Counted from the first letter of the stretch, positions 9,333-21,169 are shown. The stretch: 64,000 nucleotides of DNA from Progne subis subis (GCA_022316685.1 JAKJHU010000825.1:1-64000); one strand, 5' to 3'. A program made the numbers and translations. Notes: a model not told the origin generated them from the sequence alone.

Positions 9333-12300
9333 CCTTCACCGAGTGTTTTGGCTGCAAAGAAAGGCAGGACAGAAGAGATCCCATGGAGCTCCCATAGGAG
9401 ATCCTCAGGCTCCCTGGGGCTGGCAAAGGAGCAGCACAAGGCACAGCCCCGGGGCACAGCCCTGGGCCAGGCCCCTTCCCTCTCTGCTCTTCTCCGTGGC
9501 TGCACAGAGCACACAGAAGGACACCCTGGCACTGCACAAGGGAAGAGCAGTGACAGCTAAATGCTCCTTCCTCCCACTGACAGCCATCCTGGGGATCACT
9601 CAGGGCTCCAGAAGGGAGTAGGGCAAGGTTTCCAGAACCCTTCAGCCTTGAGATCATGTTAAGGGAAGTGGCACATGGGTGAGATCGTCCTGGACTGAAA
9701 CTTATGATTCTCTCATAAAAGGTGTGTTGCAGACTTGCCTTCAGCCTCTGGTACTGATTTCAAACCACCATTCGCCATCATTTCCAGATAATCCATGTCA
9801 CGTTCCCAATCTAGAAGGGAGCACAGATGAGAACCATTTCCATGTGTGCTGGGATCCCCCTCTGCCTTAGGGAACTGGGCACTGCCAGGGGGTCGGGGAA
9901 GGCCGTGGGAGGCCGATGTCCATGGACAGGGCCAAAGCTGCCCAGGGGCCTGGGGAGCTCTGGGCTGGCTCTGCTCACTCTGCACACTCTTTGCAGGCCC
10001 TGTGCACCATCCCTGCAGGGGTGGCTGGAGCAGCCCAGGGCCCCTGGGGCTCTCTCACTGGTACACAGTGACCTCCCTGATGGCCGGGAGAAAACTGCAG
10101 CTGGCAGTGCCACAACCATCCCTCCTTCCCTTCCAACCTCCCTGTCTCTCTGCATCCCCCTTTCCCCTGGGACAACTCCCCCAGCCCAAGGGGACACAGC
10201 CAGGCGCTCTCAGGATACTCTGGAGCCTTGCTCTGCCCCCTGCCCCTTCCCCACCCCTTGCAGCCCTCCCAGGTTTTGGGCCGTGTCTCCCACGGAGGGA
10301 GCCCAGCAGGACTGCTCAGTACCCGAGTGCCCTGAGCCTGCTGGGGATAATTCCTCTGGGCTGTGCCGCTCTTGTCTGGGCTGTGCCTGCACTGCCAAGC
10401 TGCAGAGATGGCAGCTCAAGCCTCAGCAGGGCCCAGGCCCAGAGGCACAACAATTACCTCCAGTGACTGTGCCTGGCATGGCCTCCCTTCCTGCAGCAGG
10501 GGCTGCCATTGTGCCACTGCTTCCTCTGGAAAACTCGGTTGGCACCACAGTTTCTTCTTTCATTTCTGGAGAAAGAGAGACTTGGATCAGAGAGAACTGT
10601 CAAATACATTTATAAGGACCAAGAAAACACCTAGATTCTTGGTATGACCAGAGCCCTCCCTCGTCCAAAGAGGTGCCCCACTTGGGCTGCTGGGACACAG
10701 GGGAAGGGCAGGGGCTCTCAGGGTGTGCATGGCCCATGGGGCAGTTTGGGCTCCCTGTCAGCTGATGCCAAATGCCTTCCTGCAGAGCCTGGGGAGAAGC
10801 TGCAGCCAGACCAGGCCGGGAAACAGCCCTGCAGGGTGGGAAAGCAGCACGGGGCAGCCAGGCTGCCGTGGATCCCTTCCCGCTGTGCCGGCCCGGCGTG
10901 TCCAGATGTGCAGAGAAAGGCCCCGGCTACTGAGCCTCAGGAGAAGGCTCAGGGACATGCACCCACCTTGTTGTCTCTGAAGTATTTCCTTCAATGTTTG
11001 CTGCATGGCTTCGGATGACTCCTGGGGTTTCTTGAGTCCTGTAGCTCTGTATTTTCCTGTCGGAGGACCTTAGAGCAAAGAGTTTCCATTTGCCAGGAAT
11101 GGATCCCACAAAGCCAGTGCTCAGCCTGTGGGGTCAGCAGGGACACACTACTCACCCTGCGATGGGAGCTGGGCTTGTGTGCAGCAACCAGCAAAGGAGC
11201 TGGAGACACATCTGTAACTCAACATTCAGAAAACCTTCTGTAACCTCTGCTGATGTGCATGGGCAGCGCTGAGGCGCAGGAGCAGTGAGGGGATCGTGCA
11301 GGGTGAGGGCACACACGGGCACGGCTCTGTCCTGGCACTGCAGCGATGGCCCCTGGCCGTGCTGTGGGCTCTGAGCTGGCAGCTCACTCAGGGAAAAGGC
11401 CTTGACCTACCCTCAGCATCTCCCAGAGGCTCCATCCTGAATGTGGGTTGGTAATCCAGATCACCTTCACCAAGAGGCTTGGCTGCAAAGAAAGGCAGGA
11501 CAGAAGAGACCCTATGGAGCTCCCACAGGAGATCCAAAGGCTCCCTGGGGCTGGCAAAGGAGCAGCACAAGGCACAGCCCCGGGGCACAGCCCTGGGCCG
11601 GGCCCCTTCCCTCTCTGCTCTTCTCCGTGGCTGCGCAGAGCACACAGAAGGACACCCTGGCACTGCACAAGGAAGAGCAGTGACAGCTAAATGCTCCTTC
11701 CTCCCACTGACAGCCATCCTGGGGATCACTCAGGGCTCCAGAAGGGAGCAGGGCAAGGTTTCTGGAACCCTTCAGCCATGAGATCATGTTCAGGGAAATG
11801 GCACGTGGGTGAGCTCTTGCCACACTGACAGGGATTATTGTGACAGGAAAGGCACACTGAGAACTTGCCTTCAGTATCCTCCAAGGATTTAAAGTGGTTA
11901 TGAGCCAGGGCTTCCAGATAATCCATGTTCTGATTCCAGTCTAGAAGGGAGCACAGATGAGGACCATTTCCATGTGTGCTGGGATCCCCCTCTGCCTTAG
12001 GGAACTGGGCACTGCCAGGGGGTCGGGGAAGGCCGTGGGAGGCAGATGTCCATGGACAGGGCCAAAGCTGCCCAGGGGCCTGGGGAGCTCTGGGCTGGCT
12101 CTGCTCACTCTGCACACTCTTTGCAGGCCCTGTGCACCATCCCTGCAGGGGTGGCTGGAGCAGCCCAGTGCCCCTGGGGCTCTCTCATTCCCAAGGAGGA
12201 AACCCTCCCTAAAGCCCTGGGTAAAACCATCCCCAAGGCTTCTTGGGGAGAAGGGAGCGCTGTCCCAGGAAAGGAGATCCAGGCCGCCGGCTCACCTGCT

Positions 12301-12392
12301 CCCTGCGCTCGCCATGGAGCAGCCTGGGCAGTCCTGGCAGGCAGGGCCACAGCCAGGAGGAGCAGGAGGAGCAGGCGCAGAGCAAGGGCCAT
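9333..12392 (-). CDS. Unrecognised modular secreted-protein gene, block A copy (3' truncated)
   Basis: Predicted exons in transcription order: signal exon 12296-12392, X 11869-11940, K 11411-11482, L 10967-11056, E-variant 10458-10565, X 9739-9810, and a 19-base stump of K at 9333-9351 cut by the LTR. Every internal exon is bounded by an AG acceptor and GT (GC for X) donor, is a multiple of three (72, 72, 90, 108) and begins and ends in phase 1, so any number can be joined in frame. The first exon encodes a classical signal peptide (MALALRLLLLLLL..., cut probably after TAQA) with a good start context (CACCATGG). The rest is acidic, cysteine-free and low in known motifs; L is an amphipathic helix (MQQTLKEILQRQQ). 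I do not recognise the family. Expression and exon use are inferred from splice sites and phase only. Confidence 0.5.
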
Positions 12393-12550
12393 GGTGCCTC
12401 GCCCTGTGTCAGTCCTGCTGCTCTTGCTGCAACCACTGTTTGCACAACGCTTCCAAATGTCAGCACCGCTGCTGCCGCCGCCGATGCTGCCGCTGCAGTT
12501 GTGGTCAAGGACCAACTGCTGGGTCGTTGTGGTGCTGTGCAACCACGGGG

Positions 12551-13560
12551 CTCTGGGACCTCTGTGACCTCAGAGCCTGCTGTGACCTCAGAGCCTGCTG
12601 TGACCTCAGAGCACTGCTGTGACCTCAGAGCACTGCTGTGACCTCAGAGCCTGCTGTGACCTCAGAGCACTGCTGTGACCTGGGAGCCTGCTGTGACCTC
12701 AGAGCACTGCTGTGACCTCAGAGCACTGCTGTGACCTCAGAGCACTGCTGTGATCTCAGAGCCTACTGTGACCTCAGAGCCCTGCTGTGACCTCAGAGCC
12801 TGCTGTGACCTCAGAGCCCTGCTGTGACCTCAGAGCCCTGCTGTGACCTCAGAGCACTGCTGTGACCTCAGAGCCCTGCTGTGACCTCAGAGCACTGCTG
12901 TGACCTCAGAGCACTGCTGTGACCTCAGAGCACTGCTGTGACCTCAGAGCCCTGCTGTGACCTCAGAGCACTGCTGTGACCTCAGGCCTGCTGTGACCTC
13001 AGAGCACTGCTGTGACCTCAGAGCACTGCTGTGACCTCAGAGCCTGCTGTGACCTCAGAGCACTGCTGTGACCTGGGAGCCTGCTGTGACCTCAGAGCAC
13101 TGCTGTGACCTCAGAGCAGTGGCTGTGACCTCAGAGCAGTGGTGTGACCTCAGAGCCTGCTGTGACCTCAGAGCACTGCTGTGACCTCAGAGCCTGCTGT
13201 GACCTCAGGCACTGCTGTGACCTCAGGCACTGCTGTGACCTCAGAGCCTGCTGTGACCTCAGAGCCCTGCTGTGACCTCAGGGCACTGCTGTGACCTCAG
13301 GCCTGCTGTGACCTCAGAGCCTGCTGTGATCTCAGAGCCTGCTGTGACCTCAGAGCACTGCTGTGACCTCAGAGCCTGCTGTGACCTCAGAGCCTGCTGT
13401 GACCTCAGAGCACTGCTGTGACCTCAGAGCCTGCTGTGACCTCAGAGCACTACTGTGACCTCAGAGCCCTGCTGTGACCTCAGAGCCTGCTGTGACCTCA
13501 GAGCACTGCTGTGACCTCAGAGCCTGCTGTGACCTCAGAGCCCTGCTGTGACCTCATGGC
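12551..13560. repeat. Satellite of 18/19-bp units containing TGACCTCA, block A copy
   Basis: About 50 tandem units of the form CTGCTGTGACCTCAGAGC (18 or 19 bp) in head-to-tail order. On the minus strand each unit carries AGGTCA, the nuclear-receptor half-site. It begins about 160 bp upstream of the signal-peptide exon of the minus-strand gene. Block B has a shorter array at 53984-54512. Confidence 0.97.
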
Positions 13561-15654
13561 CTTAGCTGTATCCCCAGAGTGTACCCCCATCTGTACTAAT
13601 GGACTGCCTTGATTGTAAATGTTTGTCTTCATGAAATGGCCATGGCTGAACAAAACCTTTGTTTTGCCTGCTGACGTTGCTGCTCAGGCTGTGCCCCTGG
13701 AGATGCTCTTGATGGCTTGCTCTTTTTGGGGCCCTGCCACTGGAGGAGGTGCAGGCCCAGGTGATCCCAGTGAAGGAAATGTGCCCTCAGCCCAGGGACG
13801 CTCAGCATGGGCTCCCCCAGCCCCTCGGGGCCCCGCCGCTGGTCACAGCAGCCCCTGCCTGGCTCCTGCCTGCCCACACCATGCTGGCCCTGCACACAGC
13901 TTGCTCTGCAAAGGGCTCCCAGAGCAGCTGCGACCATTGGGTCACTCCTGTCTCTGTACTGACAGCTTTATACACAACAGCTTGCTGTCCTGTGGGCCTC
14001 GTAATGGAAAGAAAACACTCTGCTCCACTGCTGTTTGCTTTCTTTTCCTGGTCCTTGGCTGCAGGGACAGTGGAGGGGGGGTCTGCAGCCCCCGGGGCTG
14101 CTGCTCCCTGGCTATTGCTCTCAGGCATTCCTCTCAGCTGGGGTGAGAGAGCCCTGCAGGGCTGGTGCCCAGCCTGCAGCAAGCAGCGCTGCTCCTGCTG
14201 CTGAGACACCCGCTTTGGGCCTCTCTCCCTGGCACTCTGTGCTCTCCTGCTCTCCCTGGCCCAGCGTGAGGCGGGCTGGCTCAGGGTATGTGTCTGCTGA
14301 AGCCAAACTCCTCCTGCTCACCTTGCGGTGCCGAGAGAATTGAGAATCGCTGCATGTGGCTGCTGCTTCCCAAGGGGGCTCCTGGTGCAGGCACTGCTGC
14401 AGCATCCCTCCTGGCCTTGTGTTTGGGGGGTGGGATCCCAGCCCAGGGCTCTGCTGTGACACTGGGGACCCCGGCTAACTCCAGGATCTCTCCCAGGTCT
14501 CCTTCCTGAGCTTCATCCCATGGCTCAGCCCCAAGGGCCAGATGGGTATCAGGAATTTCACAGCCTACCATTGGTGACTCATAGTCAGAAAAACTTTAGC
14601 TGTGTTTCAAAACACCAGAGGCTGTGTTGTTTCCTTCCCACTGCGGATTTTCCATCGCCCCAGCCTCAGCCCCCGCAGCCTGCCTGGATGTCCTCCCGTG
14701 CCACTTCTGCAGTGCCCCTCGTCCAGGTCCCCCTGGTTCCGTGGGCAGCTCTTTAGGCCACTGAGGCCCCGCTCCTCCTTTTTTTGGGAGCACGACCGAG
14801 TGAGAGATGATTCGGGGCCTCAGCACCAAGACCTCCAGCAGCAGCGGTCGGTTCCGAGCGCACTTGGTGGCCGCGGGCAGTTGCCCACGGCTCTGGCAGG
14901 GATGTGGAGGGGAGGCCACGCAGGGGAGCAGCCCCCACGGCCCAGCCCTGCCCAGCCTGCAGCCCCTGGGTGTGCAGCAGCAGGTCCTGGCATGACAGAG
15001 GCAGCGGCTGGGCAGCGCAGCACGCATTGCACACGTCTGCCACGGGGATATGTTTGCAATATTGCGTATACATGCACTCCAAAATAAAAAAAATATGGCA
15101 AAGTGTGGCTTAATTTCAGAGGCATTGGGGAGGAATTATTACCACTGCTTTCCTGGCTCATTTTTGGATATTTATATATATATATGTAATACTTAATAAA
15201 AACAATTTCTCAGCCTGGAAAGGGAGTTTTCAATCACAAGGGTTCTTGCTTCACTCCAGGAAAAGCGTAATTCAGTGTACCAGGCAGATTTTCTCTTAAC
15301 ACATTGCTGGTGTTCTCATGCTGCCACTCATTCGTAGAGATGGAATAATTTCTCACTGTTTATGTTTGCTTTTGGTTTGGAAACAGTAGGAGAAAAAATG
15401 TGCCCCCTGTGAAGATTTGGTTAATGTGGGTCAGTTCTTCTTTCAGCTGCAGAAGCTGAGGGAGGAATTCACAGTGGTTTTCCCAGGCAGAATCTGATGC
15501 TGGTGCTTGTGCCGTTGGGGTCAGGAGAGGGCTCTTTCCTAGCACAACTCACCATGCTGAGCTGCTGGGCATATCTGATTTGTTTTATGGTTTTTACTGA
15601 CAGAGCAGCCAGGAATCGTCTAGCAGAGCCTAAAACAGATCTGTTGGTTCCTCT
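13561..15654. other. Block A, no recognisable gene
   Basis: GC-rich sequence repeated nearly identically at 54513-56608. Long overlapping frames exist on both strands, but none shows a domain or codon pattern I trust. An AATAAA-like A-run follows near 15083 and an AT microsatellite (TATATATATA) near 15173. Confidence 0.5.
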
Positions 15655-16042
15655 GAGTCAGCTCCAACTGTGGTTGTTCAGCCTGGAGAAAAGGAGGCTC
15701 AGGGAGAACCTTCTGGCTCTCCACAACTCCCTGACAGGAGGGTGGAGCCAAGTGGGGCTCTGATCCCCAAAAACAAGGGACAGGACAAGAGGAAATGGCC
15801 TCAACTTGCAAATTTAATTTGGCCTCAGATTTGGAAATTAGGGAAAATTTCTCCATGGAAAAGGCTGCAAAGCATTGTAACAGGTTGCCCAGGGCAGTGG
15901 TGGAGTCAGCATGCCTGAAGTGTTCAAAAGACACGTTGATATGGCACTTGGTTTAGTGCTGAACAAGGTGGTGGTGGTGGATGAGGTTTGGATGATTGTA
16001 AAAGCCTTTCCCAGCCTTTAGGGTTCTATGATTCCATGATTC
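15655..16042 (+). mobile_element. CR1 LINE 3' end, block A
   Basis: Typical CR1 3' text (GTTCAGCCTGGAGAAAAGGAGGCTC, shortened by decay; then ACAGGACAAGAGGAAATGGCC and GGCAGTGGTGGAGTC) ending in the hallmark ATTC-TATG-type octamer repeats GGTTCTATGATTCCATGATT at about 16022-16041. It is 5'-truncated, as most CR1 copies are. The paralogous copy is at 56609-56992. Confidence 0.93.
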
Positions 16043-18208
16043 TCAACCCGCCAGTGATAACAGAACCTAATTTCTCTTTGTGTAAATAACTTGGGTCACT
16101 CTCTGATGTCCATCCTCCATCCATGATGTCCATCCATCCATTGTCCATCCTCCAGTGCATCTTCCAGAACATGGAAGGAATAAACCAGGTGTGAAAAGTG
16201 GAGAAGGAGAATGAGCCCTTCCTTTGGGAAGGGAACAGAAGATTCTGCCACATCCAGGGGAGGAGAAAAAGGAAAAGGGTTTGAGAAGCTGAAGTAGTGG
16301 CAGAGGGAGAAGAAATAAGAGGCGAGAGAAATGGTTTGTGCCATGAATTGCAGGGCAGGCAGAGGACACCAGTGACCCAAAGAGTTTGGCACCTCCTTGC
16401 CATTAGGCAGCTGATCCCAAAAATTCATCTCTGCTCAAAGGGCATACACAGCCTGGCTCCCCAGCACAGGTGCAGGAGGAGCATGAGGAAAACGGGGGAT
16501 GGAACTACCTGAGTGTTTGCAGCAGGTTTTGCAGCCTGTGCTGAGCACCTTGGTCCTGGTTGCACTGTTCCCAGACACCAACACCATTAGATCAGGAGGG
16601 AGCTGATTTAATCAGTTATTAAAATAGTCAAATCATTTGATTTAAATGATAAGGACCATTTTAATTTTGCTGCTGCTGCTCAGAAGGCAGAGGATTGGAC
16701 TGAAGCTGGAGCTTTTGAGGAAAGGCCAGATAGTGACAGGCAGGGCCAGGGAATGAAAACATGGCACCACCTCCATTTGGGAAGAATTATTTGCCCAGAA
16801 GGAGCCCAGCTCCAGAGAAACATCTCTGGAACCTCTTCAACAAATAGTAGGGAGTTCATTCGTACAGCAAAAGATTTTCCTGGCCTCATTTACCCCTCCA
16901 CATTCACTACACCTCTTCATTTCAAAAGCCACCACGGGAGCACTCTGCGCCGGAAGGCTCCTGCTTTGCACCAAGATGTTCTCTGTTCTGCTGCTGCTCC
17001 GTGCATCTTCTGGCTCCCTACCGCTGAAGGAAAAGAAATCTGTTTCCAAGACAAGACTGCTTTGTGTAAACCACAGCCACGAGCTGCTGGCTGCGTGCTG
17101 TCCCGCCCAGCGGTGCCTCCTTCCCCAGCACAGAGCTCTCCATCAGCGCAGCTCCAGGGGTGTGTTGCTATTAGGTCATGTCACCGGGGACTGGAAAGCA
17201 CCAGACTGTGCCCCGTGTCTTAAAAATCCAGATGTGTGGTGATTATCTCATGATAGCCATCAGAGGTCCTGTTGTAATGATATTTCTAATACTTTAGCCT
17301 TCAGGAGTTCTTAGGCTGGGATCAGCCTGTGCTTGGAGCTGGAGCAAGCTGTGTGCTCAGGTCTGCTGTGTGAAAGAGCCACTGAGGTCCTGGTGCTGCC
17401 TGCTCCCTGAAAAGATGGAGCTGTTACGTTTTCCTGAGTGCACATGGTGTAACCAGATCATTTCCAGTTGGGAGGATGGATAGCAACGCTCCAACCACTG
17501 ATATCACTAAGTATAGTTGCATGAGATGAAATAAGAATACCCTTACTGTTAATCACACTGCCTTTTTATTACCTGATTCTATGGTAATAGGTTGTTATAG
17601 TTCTCATGTTCTTTCTGTATGTTGATCATCCTGGGGGCTGCAGCTGCAGCACGAGTGGAAGCACCCGGGGAAAGGACTCACCTCCCTCGGGCCAGACGTG
17701 GATTTTGACCCAGCAAACCAGAGGAACACTGACACAAAGGTGGAGTGTTGTGTTATTCAGGGAACAAAGCGTCACAGCAAATGAGTGCCTTGAGTTTGGT
17801 GTGTTCCTTAATAGACTTGTGAAGTAAGCACGAAGGAAATGTCCTTACTGTTTATTACAAAAGCTCAAGTGTACAAACACTGGCAGCTGCGGCCGATCTG
17901 AAGGATGCTGTGGTTACACCAGGCAGTGCCCCACTCTGCTGCTGGGAGTCTCTAGCCCCACACAGAGCTTGTTCAGGTTTCAAGAGACAGCAGGAGGCTC
18001 CTTTTTTCTTGATGCTTCTTAAAAATCCCTCCCCTCTTCCCACTAAACGTACTAGCACTGTTGGATGCAGCTGCCAGCAGCACGATTTCACCTTCTGCCG
18101 AGCTCGCAGGGCCCCGCAGGAGGGACGCCTGTGAGCCCTGCGACTTGCACTCTTTGCAGTCATGTCCCAGGACACTCCTGGCACTGCTAACACGTTTTCC
18201 CTCTGCAG
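16043..18208. other. Block A, unassigned; duplicated at 56993-59856
   Basis: Mostly unique-looking sequence with no domain I recognise. A short open frame from 16976 starts with a hydrophobic leader-like run (MFSVLLLLRASSG), but its remainder looks random and the frame differs in the block B copy, so I do not call it a gene. Confidence 0.4.
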
Positions 18209-18259
18209 TTTGCAGTAATAGCAGCATCCAAGCTCTTGCAAAGGATGGGTTTAGCCCCG
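18209..18259 (+). other. Candidate 51-base coding exon on + (block A)
   Basis: Preceded by a strong acceptor (TTTTCCCTCTGCAG) and followed by GTGAGC. It is 17 codons long, open, and reads FAVIAASKLLQRMGLAP in phase 0. It is identical in sense at 59857-59907. No further exons of the same gene could be linked with confidence, so the gene is unidentified. Confidence 0.35.
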
Positions 18260-19003
18260 GTGAGCTTCCAAGGACTCCTCCCTTGAAGCGGCAGATGCAT
18301 CGGGCTCTGAAGTGTCCCTGTACCCTCCGAGTTTCAGAAGGAGCTTGGAAGACAGGCAACCTTCCCTAACCACCCCAAAGAGCAGAGAAGATGCCCTCCA
18401 TCCCCCTTTCCCGGAGCTGGGAGGTGGAAAGGAGGAGGCTGGCATGGCAGTGAAGGGCAGGTTTGTGGCTGTCCCACTTCCAGCAGTTTCTGCCATCCCC
18501 CACTGGCCTTGTGGGAGCTCTGCGGCTTCTCCCTGCGAGAACACCCCCTGAAAAAACCCTCTTCCCCCGTGCAGAACTCAGAAGTAATGCACAATCTCTC
18601 CCTTCCCAGAAAGCAGGCTGTGTGAGTGTTTGCACATGTGCGTGCGCCAAGTTTTAGCCCAAGGAGAGTTTTATACCTGACTTACAACCCGCTGAAAGAA
18701 TTTTATTATGGAAGCAGTGACATAGCTTGATAGTAATGCACACACACCACTGCAGTGCCTGGGGTTTACAAGGCTTTGATGAGGTGTGTGTACAGCAGGT
18801 GACATCCCCAGCACAGGCAGAGCTGGCAGCACCTGGCTGGGAGCCTTCCAGCAAGGGGCTGGTGGCCCCAGGGTGTCTGGCAGCGCTCTGGAGGTGGCTC
18901 CTCACACAGCAGACCTGGGAAAGGGACAAGGACACGAGTTCAAATAGCTCACGGTCGGCAGGAGTTCCTTCACGTGAGAAATCCTTCTCCTTATTTCTGA
19001 CAG

Positions 19004-19050
19004 GCACCAACAAAACCAGTTTTGTGGGTGCAGCTATTGATCAGCTTCAG
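19004..19050 (+). other. Candidate 47-base exon on + (block A)
   Basis: Acceptor CTTATTTCTGACAG and donor GTGAGT flank an open segment reading TNKTSFVGAAIDQLQ. In block B the acceptor AG has become GG (near 60652-60655), which would kill the site there. It may belong with the exon at 18209-18259; this is inference only. Confidence 0.3.
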
Positions 19051-19494
19051 GTGAGTTCAAGGCAGAACTCCTCCTCCAAGCCCTGGCGAGGATTATCTGC
19101 TCTGTAGTGTGCCCACTGGCATCAGAGCCTTGCAGCAGTGCGTTTCTGCTGCCATGGGCGTGAAATGAGATGTCCTGGCTGGTGCTGTCGTGTTTGAAGG
19201 AGCTGGGACACCTCTGAACAGCCAGGTAACTCTGGAGCATCCCTGGGGCCAGGGATTAATTAGAATATAAAATTTCATCAACAATGGTCTTGCATTAATG
19301 CTGCTAAGAGGATAAATTCTTCCATTGCCCTATGGTTTCTGAGGGTGCAGTCATGGCTAAAGCTGGACTGGAGGCAAGAAAGAGAAATTTTGGCCAATGG
19401 TCTCTAATTCATGCGTGGGAGGCATTCAGCACCCAGTTTGCTTTGCAGAAAAAGTAGAGGTGAGGGGCTATTGTAAAAAAAATGTGTTTGTGCT

Positions 19495-20156
19495 TGTCCT
19501 GGTTTGGAGACAAATTTGGGGGAAAACTCCTGTATAGGATCCCTCTGGGAAGCAAACCCAAGTGGCCCTCCCTCCAACCAGTCCGAAAAAAAAACCTCTT
19601 TGGAGAAAAGTGGAAAAAACTATTTACTAAACAAATAAAGTGCATACAAGCATAAAGAATGAATAATATGAAACAAAAAACTCCCTTCTGAAGTGAGATG
19701 GCAAATTGAGAAAGTCCTTGCCGTGGGTGGAGCTCGGCTCTCTCTCAGTCTCTCTCAGTCCCAGTCCCTCCGGCGCTGCTGGAAAATGCCGAGCTCCAGG
19801 CCCCGGTGGGCCGCAGCTGCAGCCCCCAGTGCTCCCTGGGTTTTCAGTCCTAGAGCAGGTTTAAACAGTTCCAAGAAAAAAGGGAAAAAAAACAGTCCAG
19901 GGAACTTCTCTGCCTTAGCTAGCTGAAACTAACTAAAAGCAAAAAAAAAAAAAAATAAATCTCTGTCCTGCAGTCTCTCCAAGCCTCCGCCGAACACCGT
20001 CCGCAGAAGAATGTGGAGGAGTCAGGCAGTTTTCTCAAAACAAACTCTGCGCTTCTCCTTGCTCTTAGAACCAGTGTTAAAGGCACAGGACTCAATATAC
20101 AGCACAAACAGAAGGGACGATTGGGGATACAAACATTATAAAGTTACCCTAGGACA
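19495..20156 (-). mobile_element. ERVL-family LTR, right border of block A (inverted)
   Basis: 662 bp, same family as 8662-9332 but opposite in orientation, so block A is bounded by outwardly mirrored LTRs. The left flank (GTGCT) and right flank (GAGGG) do not form a target duplication, and no ERVL internal sequence follows. The copy is a recombination product or a rearranged end. Confidence 0.9.
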
Positions 20157-20163
20157 GAGGGAT

Positions 20164-20651
20164 CGAGAGGAATGACAAGATTTGTCTTTACAAACAAGCC
20201 CTGGGTCTGCTGGTAGATCAAACGAGCACTGAGAGAGAAGCGAAAACAATGGGAAGGATTCTACTGATTGATGAATGGAAAAGAAGATACTTGCCTTTAC
20301 AAACAAACCATAGGTTTGTAAGTGAAACTGAATATTGAAAGATGAAAGCAACAATGGGGAAAAACCCATAAATCCTACAAAAACTAAAAATTAGGGGGTT
20401 ACACATTAAAAGGGAATCTTAGGCATTTTGGGAAGTCTGTACCTCTCAAGTACCTCAGCCAATGGGGAAAGAGAGAGGGAAATGCGGCCAGGAAATTATT
20501 GGGATAAAAAAGGAGGCTCGTCCTCCGAAAAACTGAGAGACCGAGGGGAAATGCCCCATGGCCTCTCCCTTTATTCAAATAAAGTAAAAGGACTCCTCTG
20601 TCTCCTTTTTGGACATAAACCTCTGGTGTGCGTGGATTAATTTTCCTAAAA
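20164..20651 (+). mobile_element. ERV class I LTR (left-arm copy), provirus body absent
   Basis: Same LTR as 40184-40674 and 46723-47210, here on +. The seven bases 20157-20163 (GAGGGAT) match the polypurine tract that precedes the 3' LTR of the class I provirus, so this is the 3' LTR of the same insertion, cut off just inside the provirus. The right flank ACAC (20652-20655) mirrors the GTGT flank at 40180-40183. Confidence 0.88.
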
Positions 20652-21169
20652 ACACAATCAGCTGAGAAGGTGGCACTCTGAAAACAGAACTGACACTGAC
20701 TGAAAATGAACGGGACAGAAATCAATAACCCTGAATGTCTGATTGACTATCAAATACATCCCACTCACCAGCCCCACACAATCCTAATCCCATTGCTCCA
20801 AATTTGGATCCCACATCTCCCAATCTCCTTCCAACCCCATCTCACCCTGGAAGCTGTGGAATCGAGTAAGTTGGGCATGGGATTGAGTTTTTCTGAGGTG
20901 GGAACAAGCCATTTGGGGTGGGATTGAACCCTGTCAGTTAAATGTGTGTTGTTCTCAGAGGGATTGGAGTGATTTTGAGCTGACAGAACAATTCCTCTTG
21001 GCTTCTGGAGTGCAAAGAGAGGTAGAAGAGAAAAAAATTAGAGCCAAAAAAAGGATAAGCAGCCAGGTGTCTTCACAACATGGACCACAGGGAATGTGGA
21101 TCACCAGGGCTCTCATGCAACCTCCAGTGGGGGATGCAGTTGGAGCAGTGCACGAAGCTCTTCCTGCAC

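Noticed and set aside
9827..10615. Open frame of 262 codons on + opposite the cassette gene
   Set aside because: No domain, low-complexity P/S/L content, and it lies antisense to exons with consistent splice phase; the corresponding frame differs in the other cassettes.
12551..13560. CRISPR-like tandem array
   Set aside because: Units are contiguous 18-19 bp repeats with no unique spacers, in vertebrate sequence; it is a satellite.
13619..14204. Overlapping open frames on both strands in block A
   Set aside because: The counterparts in block B are broken by small indels, and no recognisable protein features exist.
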